The notes beneath the pieces are model-generated. The model was given only the letters and a program-made list of their open reading frames with translations, searched no databases and was not told where the DNA came from. A program made the position numbers and the translations under genes. A stretch of 57,654 nucleotides of DNA from CAYYJM01 sp964471755. GTDB lineage: Bacteria; Planctomycetota; Planctomycetia; Gemmatales; Gemmataceae. Each line of letters opens with the position of its first letter. The stretch's first letter is position 1. The DNA lies in the NCBI GenBank assembly GCA_964471755.1, contig CAYYJM010000005.1, forward strand, positions 1-57,654, in the 5' to 3' direction. This document shows positions 41,450 through 52,711 of the stretch, in pieces.

Positions 41450-44400
41450 ATGCGCATGGGGTGGCGAACGCTACTGGTCCGAACGCCGGTCGTCCTGGCT
41501 CTGGTGCTGATCGTCTTGCTGGCGGTCCTCTACCAGTGGTGGACCAATCCGCGCGCCGTCCGGCAGATGCTCCTGGAAGGCCTGTCCGAGCGGTTTCCTG
41601 GAAGCAGCGTTCGCGTCGAGTCGGCCCAGCTTCGCCTGCTTGGCGGCGTTTCCTTCCACGATCTCCGCCTGGCTCGCCGAGATGGCCTCGACGCCAGCGA
41701 TTTCCTCTACGTCCCCTCGGGCATCATCTACCACGACAAGGAACGGCTCCTCGACGGCCGATTCAGCATCCGCAAGCTCGAACTGAATCGGCCGCGACTG
41801 CGTCTCATCCGCGAACGAGACGGGAGCTGCAATCTCCAGGCCCTCGGTGGACCGATCGATCTCCATGAGCGTCTGCCGACCATCGTCCTGCACCAGGCGA
41901 CGGTGCAGATCGAGGACCAGGGAGCGGCCCCCGGCGTGCCGCTGCTCGAACTGCGCGACCTCGACATCACCATCGTGAACGATCCGCTCCCCACGGTCAT
42001 TGTCGAGGGCAAGGGCACCTCCGACGTGGCCGGGCCGCTTCATTTCAAGATCACGGCCGATCGGGTCGCCGAGTCGCTGGAACTGGCCGTGCAGCTGAAG
42101 GCGATCCCGATGAGTAGCGAACTGATTCGGCGGGTTGCTCTGCTGGCCCCGGCCTCGGAGGAGCATCTCCGGGGCGTCCGCGGCACCGCCGGGCTGGAGG
42201 CCGAGGTCCATGTCGATCCACGGGCCGCGACGACAGTCGGCTTCGACCTGCGCGGTCGGCTCGACCACGGCGAGATCGTCCATCGCCGTCTGCCGCTGCC
42301 GCTGGAGAAGGCGTTCGTCACCTTCACGGCCACCAACCGAATCGTGCCGGAATCAACCTGGCCCCGCTCGCCGCTGGGCGTCTACGTTCCCGCCTTCCAT
42401 CTGGAGGCCCAGACCGGCCCGACCCGGATGCAGCTCGACGTCGTCGGCATCGCCATCCCCGATAAGTGCGAGGCCCTGGACAGCCACGAACTCTGCGCCG
42501 CGATCGATGGCAAGATCGAGAATCTGGAGGTGACCGAGAAGGTGACGGCCGCCCTGCCGGAGCAGGTCCAGGAGGTCGAGCCGAACTTTCAGCCGCGCGG
42601 CCCGGTCAACGTCACCCACACGTTTCGCCGCGTCAATGACAGTGCCTGGAACAGCCGCTGGCTGCTCGACCTGGCGGGGATCAGCGTCCGCTATCATGAG
42701 ATGCCCTACCGAATCCGCGCGGTCCGTGGAACGATCGACCGGGTCAACTCGCAGGCCGGTCATCCGGTCCTGAGCGTGGACCTGAGCGGTCGGATGGCCG
42801 GTGCCGCCGTTCGCCTGACCGGAGGCATGGCCGGCCCGACGCCCTCGGCCATCGATTTTCGCTTCGGCGGAGACAACCTCACCGTCGAGGAGGAACTGAT
42901 CGAGGCGTTGCCGCCCGAGACGCGAGCCCGGGCCCGGCAGTTCCACCCAGCCGGGCGATTCGGCCTGGACGTTCGCATCCGACGCAAGCCGGGCAGCGCG
43001 GTGTACGACAACGGCTACCTGCTCCTCTTCCGCGACGGGAGCTTCCACTACGATCAGTTCCCGTACACGCTCCACCAGGTGACGGGCGAGTTGGAGGTCT
43101 GGACGAACGGAAAGGGGAAGTCACGCTGGGAGACTCGTCAGCTGCGCGGCCGACATCAGGGCGCGGTGATCCAGCTGGAGGCCCGCAACGTCGCGGCGGG
43201 GGAACGACTTGACCAGTGGAGCTGGAGCAAGATCCAGACGCCGGCTCATCCCAGCACCGCGATGGCTCCGACCCGGACGGTCGATGCCGTTCAGGTCCGG
43301 ATGCGCGGTACGGCCGTGCCGGTGGACCGCGAACTGGAAGAGTCGCTGGCGCCCGAGTCGATTCCCGGACGACGGACCTTGCTGAAGTCCTGGCAGACGT
43401 TGAACCCGACCGGGACGCTGAATTTCGCGGCCGAGGTGGTTGATCTGCCCGAGTTGCCGAACGCCGTCAGCGTCGGCCTGGCCCTGTCCGGCTGCTGTAT
43501 CCGGCCGCACTTCTTCGAGTTGCCCCTGGAACAGCTGAAGGCCACGGTCCAGTACAGTCAGGGCCAGGTCCATTTGCACGACATCGAGGCGCAACAGACC
43601 GCCGCCGGTGGGGAGCCACCGGGCCGACTTCAGATTCCCGAGGGCGTCGTGTACTGCAAGCCGGACGGCGGCTTTCAGGTCCGCCTCAACCGGCTTCACG
43701 TCCGCGACATGCCGACGCACTCGAAGGACGACGCCGAACCGGGATTCATCCAGGCTCTGCCGCCGAGCCTGCGCCGGATCGTCGAGACCATCCAGCTGCG
43801 CGGCGTCTTCAACCTGACCACGGCACTGGTCATCGAAACTCGCGAAGGCGGCGCACCGCCGGCCGTCTGGTGGGATGGCGGCATGGGCCTGAGCAACGGT
43901 CAGGTCAATCTGGGCGTTGAGGTCACCGGGATCACCGGCCAGGTCTCCTGTACCGGCCAGCACAACGGCCAGACGCTGGAGGTGGCGTTCGGCAACGTCC
44001 TGCTCGACCAGGGAACGATCCTGAAGCAGCCGTTCCGCCATCTTCAGGGCGTCTTCGAGGTGCCGCGCGACCAGCACGACCGGGTGCAGATTCGCAACCT
44101 CAAGGCGTCTCTGTTCGGCGGGGTGATGGCCGGAGAGGGCTATCTGCGATTCGCGCCGAACTTCCACTACGACTTCATGCTCAAGGCGTTGCAGCTGGAC
44201 CTGGAAGCGTTCGGCCGCCACAACTTCCCGGCCGCCGGGGCCGAGCTGCAAGGGCAGGCCACGGCCGCCCTGCACCTCGTCGGCGACGGCGTCAACCTGA
44301 GCGATCTGCGCGGCAATGGCCGGATCGACATTCCCAATGGCCGGCTCTACCGGCTGCCCTGGATGCTCGATCTGCTCAAGACGATCAGCCTGCGCGTTCC

Positions 44401-44722
44401 CGACCAGGTCGCCTTCACCGAGGCTCGCATGACCTTCGCCCTTGAAGGGCCGCGAATGGTCGTCGAGGAACTGAAGCTCGTCGGCAATCCGGTCAGTCTG
44501 CGCGGCGAAGGGACGGTCAACCTCGACGGGAGCAATCTGACCCTCGACTTCTTCGTTGACTGGGGCAAGATCCTGCCGCCGGGTTTCCAGGATCTGACCC
44601 GCTGGTTCGGCGACCAGTTGTTCAAGATCAAGGCCCGCGGCTCTGTCGGCGAGGTCCGCTACGAGAAGGAACTGATCCCGAGCATGATGGCACCGTTGAA
44701 ACAGGTGATCACCGGGAAGTGA
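41450..44722 (+). CDS. Large AsmA-like / TamB-like envelope protein
   Basis: 1090 residues. One N-terminal membrane helix (RTPVVLALVLIVLLAVLYQWW) is followed by a long beta-rich stretch. The AsmA pattern (VRVESAQLRLLGGVSFHDLRLAR) is near the start and the AsmA-like C-terminal region at about 950-1070 (NGRIDIPNGRLYRLPWMLDLLKTISL; LRGEGTVNLDGSNLTLDFFVDWG). AsmA-like proteins form lipid conduits between inner and outer membranes. The start is ATG at 41450 with AGGAG upstream. The LptF-type gene follows by about 60 nt, suggesting joint lipid transport work. Confidence 0.8.
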   Translation: MRMGWRTLLVRTPVVLALVLIVLLAVLYQWWTNPRAVRQMLLEGLSERFPGSSVRVESAQLRLLGGVSFHDLRLARRDGLDASDFLYVPSGIIYHDKERLLDGRFSIRKLELNRPRLRLIRERDGSCNLQALGGPIDLHERLPTIVLHQATVQIEDQGAAPGVPLLELRDLDITIVNDPLPTVIVEGKGTSDVAGPLHFKITADRVAESLELAVQLKAIPMSSELIRRVALLAPASEEHLRGVRGTAGLEAEVHVDPRAATTVGFDLRGRLDHGEIVHRRLPLPLEKAFVTFTATNRIVPESTWPRSPLGVYVPAFHLEAQTGPTRMQLDVVGIAIPDKCEALDSHELCAAIDGKIENLEVTEKVTAALPEQVQEVEPNFQPRGPVNVTHTFRRVNDSAWNSRWLLDLAGISVRYHEMPYRIRAVRGTIDRVNSQAGHPVLSVDLSGRMAGAAVRLTGGMAGPTPSAIDFRFGGDNLTVEEELIEALPPETRARARQFHPAGRFGLDVRIRRKPGSAVYDNGYLLLFRDGSFHYDQFPYTLHQVTGELEVWTNGKGKSRWETRQLRGRHQGAVIQLEARNVAAGERLDQWSWSKIQTPAHPSTAMAPTRTVDAVQVRMRGTAVPVDRELEESLAPESIPGRRTLLKSWQTLNPTGTLNFAAEVVDLPELPNAVSVGLALSGCCIRPHFFELPLEQLKATVQYSQGQVHLHDIEAQQTAAGGEPPGRLQIPEGVVYCKPDGGFQVRLNRLHVRDMPTHSKDDAEPGFIQALPPSLRRIVETIQLRGVFNLTTALVIETREGGAPPAVWWDGGMGLSNGQVNLGVEVTGITGQVSCTGQHNGQTLEVAFGNVLLDQGTILKQPFRHLQGVFEVPRDQHDRVQIRNLKASLFGGVMAGEGYLRFAPNFHYDFMLKALQLDLEAFGRHNFPAAGAELQGQATAALHLVGDGVNLSDLRGNGRIDIPNGRLYRLPWMLDLLKTISLRVPDQVAFTEARMTFALEGPRMVVEELKLVGNPVSLRGEGTVNLDGSNLTLDFFVDWGKILPPGFQDLTRWFGDQLFKIKARGSVGEVRYEKELIPSMMAPLKQVITGK

Positions 44723-44784
44723 ATGCAACCGCCCCGGTCCCTCTCCCGAGAGGAGTCGGAACGCGGTTCAACGAAGGAGGCGAC

Positions 44785-45978
44785 ATGTTCGGTAGCATCC
44801 TGTTCCGGATGATCCTCTGGGAACTGGTCAAGGTGTTCCTGATGGCGTTGATCGCCATCACGGGCATCCTGCTGGTCGCCGGCATCATCGCCGAGGCGAC
44901 GCAGCAGGGCCTGGGACCCAAGCAGATCCTGTCGGCGATTCCGCTGCTGATCCCCAGCACGCTGCCGTACACGATCCCGGCGACGACGCTCTTCGCCGTC
45001 TGTGTCGTCTATGGCCGACTCGCGGCCGACAACGAGATCCTGGCCATCCGCTCGGCCGGCGTGAATCTCTACTGGGTCGTCCTGCCGGCGATCGGGCTCG
45101 GCGTGGCCATGATGGCCGTCACCATGCTCCTGTACTTCCGCGTCATCCCCTCGACGCATCACATGCTCCGGTCGCTGGTCTTCCGCGACGCCGAGGAACT
45201 GATCTACACGATCCTGCGCCGTCAGGGCGTGCTGCAACACAACAGTCTGCCCTACGCCATGTACGTCAAGAGCGTGCAGGGTCGGAAACTGATCAACCCG
45301 ATCTTCAAGCACCTGGGACCGGGCGGTCAGCCCAACCTGGTTGCCTACGCCAAGGAGGCCGATCTCCGCGTCGATTTCCCCCGGAACATGATCTACCTGC
45401 ACATGCGCTGGGGCGAGGCGGCCAGCAACACCGGCGACACCGCTTACTTCGAGGAACGCGTCTGGGAAGTGCCCCTGGGCGAGGGCTTCGGCAAGCCGGG
45501 CGTCAAGCGGCAGCGCGAGATGACCTGGGAGGAACTGCACGAGTTCATCGGCGAGAAAGAGGCCGCCCTGGTGGACCTCCAGGCCGACATCGATCGAATC
45601 ACGGTCGAGATGGACGCTCCCGGTGCCCATCCGAGCCTGCCCACGCATCTCGACAATCTGCGGAACAGCTACAAGCGCGTTCGCCTGGAGAAGATCAACG
45701 TCGAGGTCGAGGTGCTGATGCGTCTCTCGCTCAGTCTCGGCTGTCTCTGCTTCATCCTGATCGGCTGCCCGGTCGGCATCTGGTTCAACCGCAGCGACTT
45801 CCTCAGCTCGTTCATCACCTGCTTCCTGCCGGTGGTGATCGTCTACTATCCGTTGATGCTCTGCGGCACCGGCCTGGCCCGCGAAGGAAAGCTCAATCCC
45901 TACCTGCTGGTGTTCGGGGCGAACATCGTCGTCGGCTCAGTGGGCCTGCTGTTCACCTGGCGGCTGACGCGGAGCTGA
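44785..45978 (+). CDS. LptF/LptG family permease
   Basis: 397 residues. The N-terminal helices (ILWELVKVFLMALIAITGILLVAGI) and the C-terminal SLSLGCLCFILIGCPVGIWFNRSDFLSSFITCF, with a periplasmic middle region, match YjgP/YjgQ permeases that pull lipopolysaccharide from the inner membrane. The start is ATG at 44785, behind GGAGG. Its stop codon lies inside the convergent CNNM-type gene (42-bp overlap). A partner LptG is not in view. Confidence 0.88.
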   Translation: MFGSILFRMILWELVKVFLMALIAITGILLVAGIIAEATQQGLGPKQILSAIPLLIPSTLPYTIPATTLFAVCVVYGRLAADNEILAIRSAGVNLYWVVLPAIGLGVAMMAVTMLLYFRVIPSTHHMLRSLVFRDAEELIYTILRRQGVLQHNSLPYAMYVKSVQGRKLINPIFKHLGPGGQPNLVAYAKEADLRVDFPRNMIYLHMRWGEAASNTGDTAYFEERVWEVPLGEGFGKPGVKRQREMTWEELHEFIGEKEAALVDLQADIDRITVEMDAPGAHPSLPTHLDNLRNSYKRVRLEKINVEVEVLMRLSLSLGCLCFILIGCPVGIWFNRSDFLSSFITCFLPVVIVYYPLMLCGTGLAREGKLNPYLLVFGANIVVGSVGLLFTWRLTRS

Positions 45979-47136
45979 GCGCGGCGTGACCACCGGCCCG
46001 GTCGTGCGGATGCGCCGAATGCGCAGCCGGGGACCGGGCCGATCGTGTTCGTCCTCAATCTCGCCGATGATCTCCTCGATCACGTCTTCCAGGGTGATCA
46101 GGCCGATGATGTGATCGTCGTCGTCACGGACCAGGGCCATATGGCGGTGCGCTCGCCGCAGCGTCCGCAGGGCGCTGCCCAGGTTGTCGCTCGACCGCAG
46201 GTAGAGCGGCGGATACAGGGCGTCCTGCAACACGACCACGCCCTGGAGGCTGAACAGGTAGAACAGGTCCTTCGTGTTGACGATGCCGACGATCTCGTCG
46301 AGATCGCCGTCGTAGACCGGCATGCGCGTGTGGGCCCCCTGGCGGACGGCGTCGAGAATCTGCTCGGGGGCGGCGTTCATCTCCAGGACGGCCATCTTCT
46401 CGCGCGGCACCATGCACTCGGCGATGGTCTTGTCGGACAGCGCGAAGACGTTCTGCAACAACTCGGCCTGATCATGGTCGATCAGGCCGGCTTCCTGCGT
46501 GTCCTCGATCAGGAGTTCCAGTTCCTCGACGGAGTGGAGATGGATCTCGTGGCCGGCCGGCTCGAAGCCAATGAGGCGGAGCAGAAAGTTGCCTGTCCCG
46601 TTCATCGCCGCGACGAGCGGCCGGGTCAGGAACGTGAAGATCAGCAACGGCCGGGCCACCCAGAGGGCGGTGTGATCGGGAATCTGCAAGGCGATCGTCT
46701 TGGGCATCAGTTCACCGAAGACGACGTGCGAGAAGGTGATCACCAGGAAGGCCAGGGCGCTGGCCGTGCCATGCGTCGCCAGCCCCTGCCAGATGCCTTC
46801 GGGCAGAGCGGCGAAGAGGGGAAAGATCCATCGGGCCAGGGCCGGTTCGCCGAGAAAGCCCAGGCCGATGCTGGCCAGGGTGATGCCGAGCTGCGTGGCG
46901 GCGATCGAGCGATCCAGATCGTGGATGGCCGTCTCGACCGACCTGGCCCCGGCGACCTGCTGGTTGAGTAACTCCTCGACACGCGTTCGACGAACGGCCA
47001 CCAGGGCGAACTCCGCCGCCACGAACAGGCCGTTGATCAACACCAGCGCCGGAATCGCCAGGATAAAGACCAGATCCAGCAACCAGCGGGACGCCCCGGC
47101 TTCTCCTACCGCCACAACGAACACGAATACCCCCAT
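45937..47136 (-). CDS. CNNM/CorC-type hemolysin family protein with two CBS domains
   Basis: 399 residues. The N-terminal DUF21/CNNM transmembrane domain (LINGLFVAAEFALVAVRRTRVEEL; ITFSHVVFGELMPKTIALQ) is followed by the CBS pair (AECMVPREKMAVLEMNAAPEQIL ... VRDDDDHIIGLITLEDVIEEIIGEIEDE). These proteins are linked to magnesium/cobalt export or ion homeostasis. It overlaps the 3' end of the LptF-like gene by 42 bp in the opposite orientation. The ATG at 47136 has only a weak ribosome site. Confidence 0.9.
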   Translation of the reverse strand: MGVFVFVVAVGEAGASRWLLDLVFILAIPALVLINGLFVAAEFALVAVRRTRVEELLNQQVAGARSVETAIHDLDRSIAATQLGITLASIGLGFLGEPALARWIFPLFAALPEGIWQGLATHGTASALAFLVITFSHVVFGELMPKTIALQIPDHTALWVARPLLIFTFLTRPLVAAMNGTGNFLLRLIGFEPAGHEIHLHSVEELELLIEDTQEAGLIDHDQAELLQNVFALSDKTIAECMVPREKMAVLEMNAAPEQILDAVRQGAHTRMPVYDGDLDEIVGIVNTKDLFYLFSLQGVVVLQDALYPPLYLRSSDNLGSALRTLRRAHRHMALVRDDDDHIIGLITLEDVIEEIIGEIEDEHDRPGPRLRIRRIRTTGPVVTPRSAPRQPPGEQQAH

Positions 47137-47215
47137 CTGTGAAGGCTCAACTCACGGAGGTATTCTATCAGGATTCCTCTTCCCGGAGTGGGATTCTCCC
47201 GAGTTCCCGCGTGCG

Positions 47216-48760
<1,545 letters not shown>

Positions 48761-48930
48761 GCACGGCCCTTTCCTGCGGCGGCCGAGGTCGGAATTTCCA
48801 TGCCGACAGTCTACGCGACGGCGGAGGCGGCGGGAAGCGGGGAGAAAGCCGACCTTGAGGCGAAAGCCATTTCCGGGGTAAGCTGGCCCTCCGGCGTTGC
48901 TTGCCGAGACGATTCACGGAGGAACGCACC

Positions 48931-50802
48931 ATGTGTGGAATCATCGGATACACGGGCTGGCAAGATGCCGAGCCCCTGCTGGTCGAGGGTCTTCGCCGCC
49001 TGGAATATCGCGGCTACGATAGCTCCGGTCTGGTCACGTTGCACGAAGAGCAACTTCATCTCCGTCGCAAGGCCGGCCGTCTGCAAAACTTGCAGCGTCT
49101 GCTCCGCGAGCAGCCCGCCCCCGGCAGCACCGGCATCAGCCACACACGCTGGGCCACGCACGGTCCCGCCACCGATCACAACGCCCATCCGCACACGGGA
49201 AACTGTGGCCGGATCGCCCTGGTTCACAACGGTGTGATCGAGAATTACGCGCCCCTCCGCCGTGAACTCGAAGCGGAAGGAATCGCCTTCCAGTCCGAAA
49301 CGGACACCGAGGTTGTGGCTCAGCTGATCTCGCATCTGTATCAGACCAGCGAGTATCCCGACGACGAACTGTGGAACGGTCTGCGTGCGGCCCGCTTCGT
49401 CCATGCCGTGCATCAGGCCCTGGGCATGCTCAAGGGAACGTACGGCCTGGCGATCGTCTGTGCCGACTTCCCGGAACTGCTCCTCGGCGCTCGCCTGGGC
49501 AGTCCGCTGGTTCTCGGCCTGGGCCAGGACGAACATTTCCTGGCCAGCGATCCGACCGCCCTGGGCGGCCTGACCGATCGCGTCGTCTACCTGCAAGATC
49601 GCGAACTGTGCATCCTGACGCCGAGCGAGTGGCGTCTTTACGATCAGGAACAGACGCCGGTGGAGGCGACCATCCACACGATCGACTGGGTGGCCGGCGA
49701 CCTGGATAAGGGGAACTTCGACCATTACATGCTGAAGGAGGTCCACGAGCAACCGGAGGCTCTGGAGAACGCCCTGCGCGGCCGGCTCGATCTGGACAAT
49801 GCCACCGCTCACTTCGGCGGCCTCAATCTCGATCCGCAGCAACTCCGTCAGGTCGAGCGGATCATTCTGACCGCCTGTGGCACCAGCTACCACGCCGCCC
49901 TGGTCGGCGAGTATCTTTTCGAGGAGTTCGCCCGCATCCCCGTCGAGGTCGAGTACGCTAGCGAGTTCCGCTATCGGAATCCGCCGGTCGAGCGGAATAC
50001 CATCGTGCTGGCCATCACCCAGTCGGGCGAGACGGCCGACACGCTCGCCGCGTTGCGGGAGTCGAAGCGCAAGGGGCATCCGACCCTGGCCCTGTGCAAC
50101 GTGGTCGGCTCCTCGATCGCCCGCGAGGCGGACGGTGGCGTCTACCTGCACGCCGGCCCGGAGATCGGCGTGGCCAGCACCAAGGCGTTCACGAATCAGG
50201 TCGCCGTCCTGGCCATGCTCGCCCTCTACTTCGGCCGACTGCGGCACCTGTCGCCCCTCCAGGGGACCGAATTCGTCCGCGACCTGCGTGCCATTCCCGA
50301 CCTCGTGCGGAGAACTCTGCATTGCCAGGACGAGGTCCGGCGCATCGCGGAACGCTACCACACCGCGGACAACTTCCTCTACCTGGGTCGGCAGTACCTC
50401 TACCCGGTGGCTCTGGAAGGGGCACTGAAACTGAAGGAGATCAGCTACATCCACGCCGAGGGCCTGCCCGCCGGCGAGATGAAGCATGGCCCCATCGCTC
50501 TGGTGGACGAGAAGACGCCGAGCGTCTTTCTGATGCCGCGCGGCCCCATCTTCGACAAGGTGATGAGCAACCTGGAGGAGATCAAGGCCCGGGGTGGTCC
50601 GGTCATCGCCATCGCCAGCGCGGGAGACCACGAGGTCGTCGAGCGTGCCGACGAGGTGATCTTCGTACCGGACGTGCCGGACTATCTGCAACCGATCGTG
50701 ACAGCGGTGCCGTTGCAGTTGCTCGCCTACCACGTCGCCCTGCTGCGCGGCTGCGACGTGGACCGACCACGCAACCTGGCCAAGAGCGTGACCGTGGAGT
50801 GA
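48931..50802 (+). CDS. glmS: Glutamine-fructose-6-phosphate aminotransferase
   Basis: 623 residues. MCGIIGYTGWQ opens the glutaminase domain, with Cys2 as nucleophile. GLNLDPQQLRQVERIILTACGTSYHAAL starts the sugar isomerase half. Two SIS domains follow, and the protein ends NLAKSVTVE, the standard GlmS tail. It makes glucosamine-6-phosphate for peptidoglycan/LPS precursors. The start is ATG at 48931, behind GGAGGAA. The 170-nt upstream region shows no convincing glmS-ribozyme features. Confidence 0.97.
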   Translation: MCGIIGYTGWQDAEPLLVEGLRRLEYRGYDSSGLVTLHEEQLHLRRKAGRLQNLQRLLREQPAPGSTGISHTRWATHGPATDHNAHPHTGNCGRIALVHNGVIENYAPLRRELEAEGIAFQSETDTEVVAQLISHLYQTSEYPDDELWNGLRAARFVHAVHQALGMLKGTYGLAIVCADFPELLLGARLGSPLVLGLGQDEHFLASDPTALGGLTDRVVYLQDRELCILTPSEWRLYDQEQTPVEATIHTIDWVAGDLDKGNFDHYMLKEVHEQPEALENALRGRLDLDNATAHFGGLNLDPQQLRQVERIILTACGTSYHAALVGEYLFEEFARIPVEVEYASEFRYRNPPVERNTIVLAITQSGETADTLAALRESKRKGHPTLALCNVVGSSIAREADGGVYLHAGPEIGVASTKAFTNQVAVLAMLALYFGRLRHLSPLQGTEFVRDLRAIPDLVRRTLHCQDEVRRIAERYHTADNFLYLGRQYLYPVALEGALKLKEISYIHAEGLPAGEMKHGPIALVDEKTPSVFLMPRGPIFDKVMSNLEEIKARGGPVIAIASAGDHEVVERADEVIFVPDVPDYLQPIVTAVPLQLLAYHVALLRGCDVDRPRNLAKSVTVE

Positions 50803-50823
50803 GGCTCGCGTTGGGTTTGCGGT

Positions 50824-52554
50824 TCAGGCCACGGTCTGAGACGTTTTCGTGGCCCGCACCGGCTTTCGGCGGGCCGCCCGCGGATGCCTGGACAGCGGAC
50901 AGTGGTCCTCCAGGCCAATCCGGACCAGGGTCGTGCCCGCCTCGGCCAACTCCTTCTCCAGATCGTGGAGATTCACCATGACACTGTGATCGACCAGCCA
51001 GGTCCGCGACAGGTCGAGGACGATCGTCGGGTAGTCCCGGGCCTGTTCCAGGATGGCCGACCGCAGCCCCGGCCAGTTCGAGAAAACGGCCGCGTCCTTG
51101 ATGACGAGTCGAACCGTCTCATCTCCTTCGGGTACGACATCGATCTTCGCCAGAAACAGCGAGACAATCGGGGCACCGTGCCACAGATGGCAGGCGAGCT
51201 TGATGGCCACGCCGATCAGGACGCCCGTGAGCAGATTGGTCGCCAGTGTGGCGACGATGGTGCCGACGAAGATGAGGAACTGCTCACTGCCGACGTGGTA
51301 GGTCCGCAGGAACTCCCGCGGCGAGGCGAGGCGGTAGCCGGTGTAGATGAGCATCGCCGCCAGGGCGGCGACCGGAATGTGGTGGATCAGATACGGTGCC
51401 ACCAGGATGAAGCCGAGCAGGAACAGACCGTGGAACAGGTTCGCCTTCCGGGTGCGTGCCCCGTTGTCGATGTTCGCCTTGCTGCGAACGATCTCGGAGA
51501 TCATCGGCAGGGCCCCAATCAGGGCGGCCACGGTATTGGCGACGCCGATGGCCAGCAGATCGCGATCGAAGTCGGTCTTCCGCCGCCAGGGATCGATCAG
51601 TTCGATCGCCCGGGCACTCAGGAGCGATTCCAGACTGCCCACCAGGGTGAACAGGAAGAGGTACTTCAACCCGGTCGGCGTCGCCAGGCCGCGAAGGTCA
51701 GGCCAGACGAACGCCTCCGTCGGGTTCGTCAGCACGTTCGGCATGTTGACCAGCACACTGGTCGGATTGACCGGATACGTCTCCTCATGACCGGTAAAGA
51801 TGGAGTAGAGCGGGTAGGTGTGCTGGCGGTCCAGTTCAAAGTACAGGCCGAGAGGAATGGCGACGAGCAGAACCAGGAGCTGGGTCGGTACACGTCGGAA
51901 CCAGCCTCGGGCCACGAATGGTACGCCGAACAGGATGAGCAGACTGATCAGGCCAATGCAGGCGATCTCCGGGTTGAGATGCGGAAGGGCCCAGGGCAGC
52001 GACTCAAGATTGTGCAACGGTTCGCCCGGAGTGCGGAGCGTGTCTGGAACGCCGAGGACATCGTAAGCCTGTCGGCCGATGATGATCAGGCCAATCGAGG
52101 CGAGCAGGCCGTGAACCGGCGTCAGCGGGAAGAGGTCCACGATCCGGCCGACCCGAGTCAGTCCGAACAAAATCTGCACCAGGCCGGCCGCCACGCCGAC
52201 GCCGAGTGTGAGTCGATAACCGACCAGGGCCGGATTCTCGCCACCCTGAGCGAACTCTGCACCGAATTCCGTCACCGCCCCCAGGACGATGACGATCAGC
52301 CCGGCAGCCGGCCCCTTGATCGTCAGTTCCGAGTTGGACATCAGGCAACTGATGAGGCCGCCCAGCACCGCCGTCCAGATGCCGGCGATCGGCGGAAAGC
52401 CGCTCGCCTTGGCAATGCCCAGGCACAACGGCACGGCGATCAGAAAGACCAGAAAACCGGCGAGCAGGTCGTGGCGGAAGTTGCCCAGCAGACCGGGTTC
52501 CAGAGGCGACACCTCGACGGGCACCTCCGGCGGCGTGTTGGCATGTGGACTCAC
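50824..52554 (-). CDS. SulP family anion transporter with C-terminal STAS domain (possible bicarbonate transporter)
   Basis: About 576 residues. Many helices begin at GLLGNFRHDLLAGFLVFLIAVPLCLGIAKASGFPPIAGI, with the SulP motif SNSELTIKGPAAGLIVIVLGAV. A STAS domain lies near the C terminus (VIKDAAVFSNWPGLRSAILEQARDYPTIVLDLSRTWLVDHSVMVNLHDLE). Likely start GTG 52554 has GGGAG 9 nt upstream. A TTG at 52605 is rejected because it lies inside the sigma-54 element at 52602-52616. Because dabA is close by, inorganic carbon (bicarbonate) is a plausible substrate; sulfate is the alternative. Confidence 0.87.
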   Translation of the reverse strand: MSPHANTPPEVPVEVSPLEPGLLGNFRHDLLAGFLVFLIAVPLCLGIAKASGFPPIAGIWTAVLGGLISCLMSNSELTIKGPAAGLIVIVLGAVTEFGAEFAQGGENPALVGYRLTLGVGVAAGLVQILFGLTRVGRIVDLFPLTPVHGLLASIGLIIIGRQAYDVLGVPDTLRTPGEPLHNLESLPWALPHLNPEIACIGLISLLILFGVPFVARGWFRRVPTQLLVLLVAIPLGLYFELDRQHTYPLYSIFTGHEETYPVNPTSVLVNMPNVLTNPTEAFVWPDLRGLATPTGLKYLFLFTLVGSLESLLSARAIELIDPWRRKTDFDRDLLAIGVANTVAALIGALPMISEIVRSKANIDNGARTRKANLFHGLFLLGFILVAPYLIHHIPVAALAAMLIYTGYRLASPREFLRTYHVGSEQFLIFVGTIVATLATNLLTGVLIGVAIKLACHLWHGAPIVSLFLAKIDVVPEGDETVRLVIKDAAVFSNWPGLRSAILEQARDYPTIVLDLSRTWLVDHSVMVNLHDLEKELAEAGTTLVRIGLEDHCPLSRHPRAARRKPVRATKTSQTVA

Positions 52555-52601
52555 GTTCACGCACTCCCGTTCCGAATCAGGGGAAACGAGAGCAACGTCC
52601 T

Positions 52602-52616
52602 GCAATTCCAGTGCCA
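52602..52616 (-). promoter_or_regulatory. Consensus sigma-54 (-24/-12) promoter of the SulP gene
   Basis: On the minus strand the bases read TGGCAC-TGGAA-TTGC, an exact match to TGGCAC-N5-TTGC. Transcription would start about 12 nt downstream, near 52590, leaving a leader of about 35 nt before the GTG at 52554. The sigma-54 activator gene lies just upstream. Confidence 0.85.
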
Positions 52617-52711
52617 GGGATCATTTCCACTACCCGATCGGCGTCTTTCGCCGGTGATCCTCCCACAATCGAGGGCGATGGGCGGCGGTTGGCGCGGTGG
52701 CGGGTGGTCGT

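Noticed and set aside
48761..48930. glmS ribozyme or riboswitch upstream of glmS
   Set aside because: 170 nt of GC-rich sequence with no recognisable ribozyme core; such ribozymes are typical of Firmicutes.
52603..52605. TTG start for sulP giving 593 aa
   Set aside because: It lies within the sigma-54 -12 element, so it would be upstream of the transcription start. GTG at 52554 has a ribosome site.
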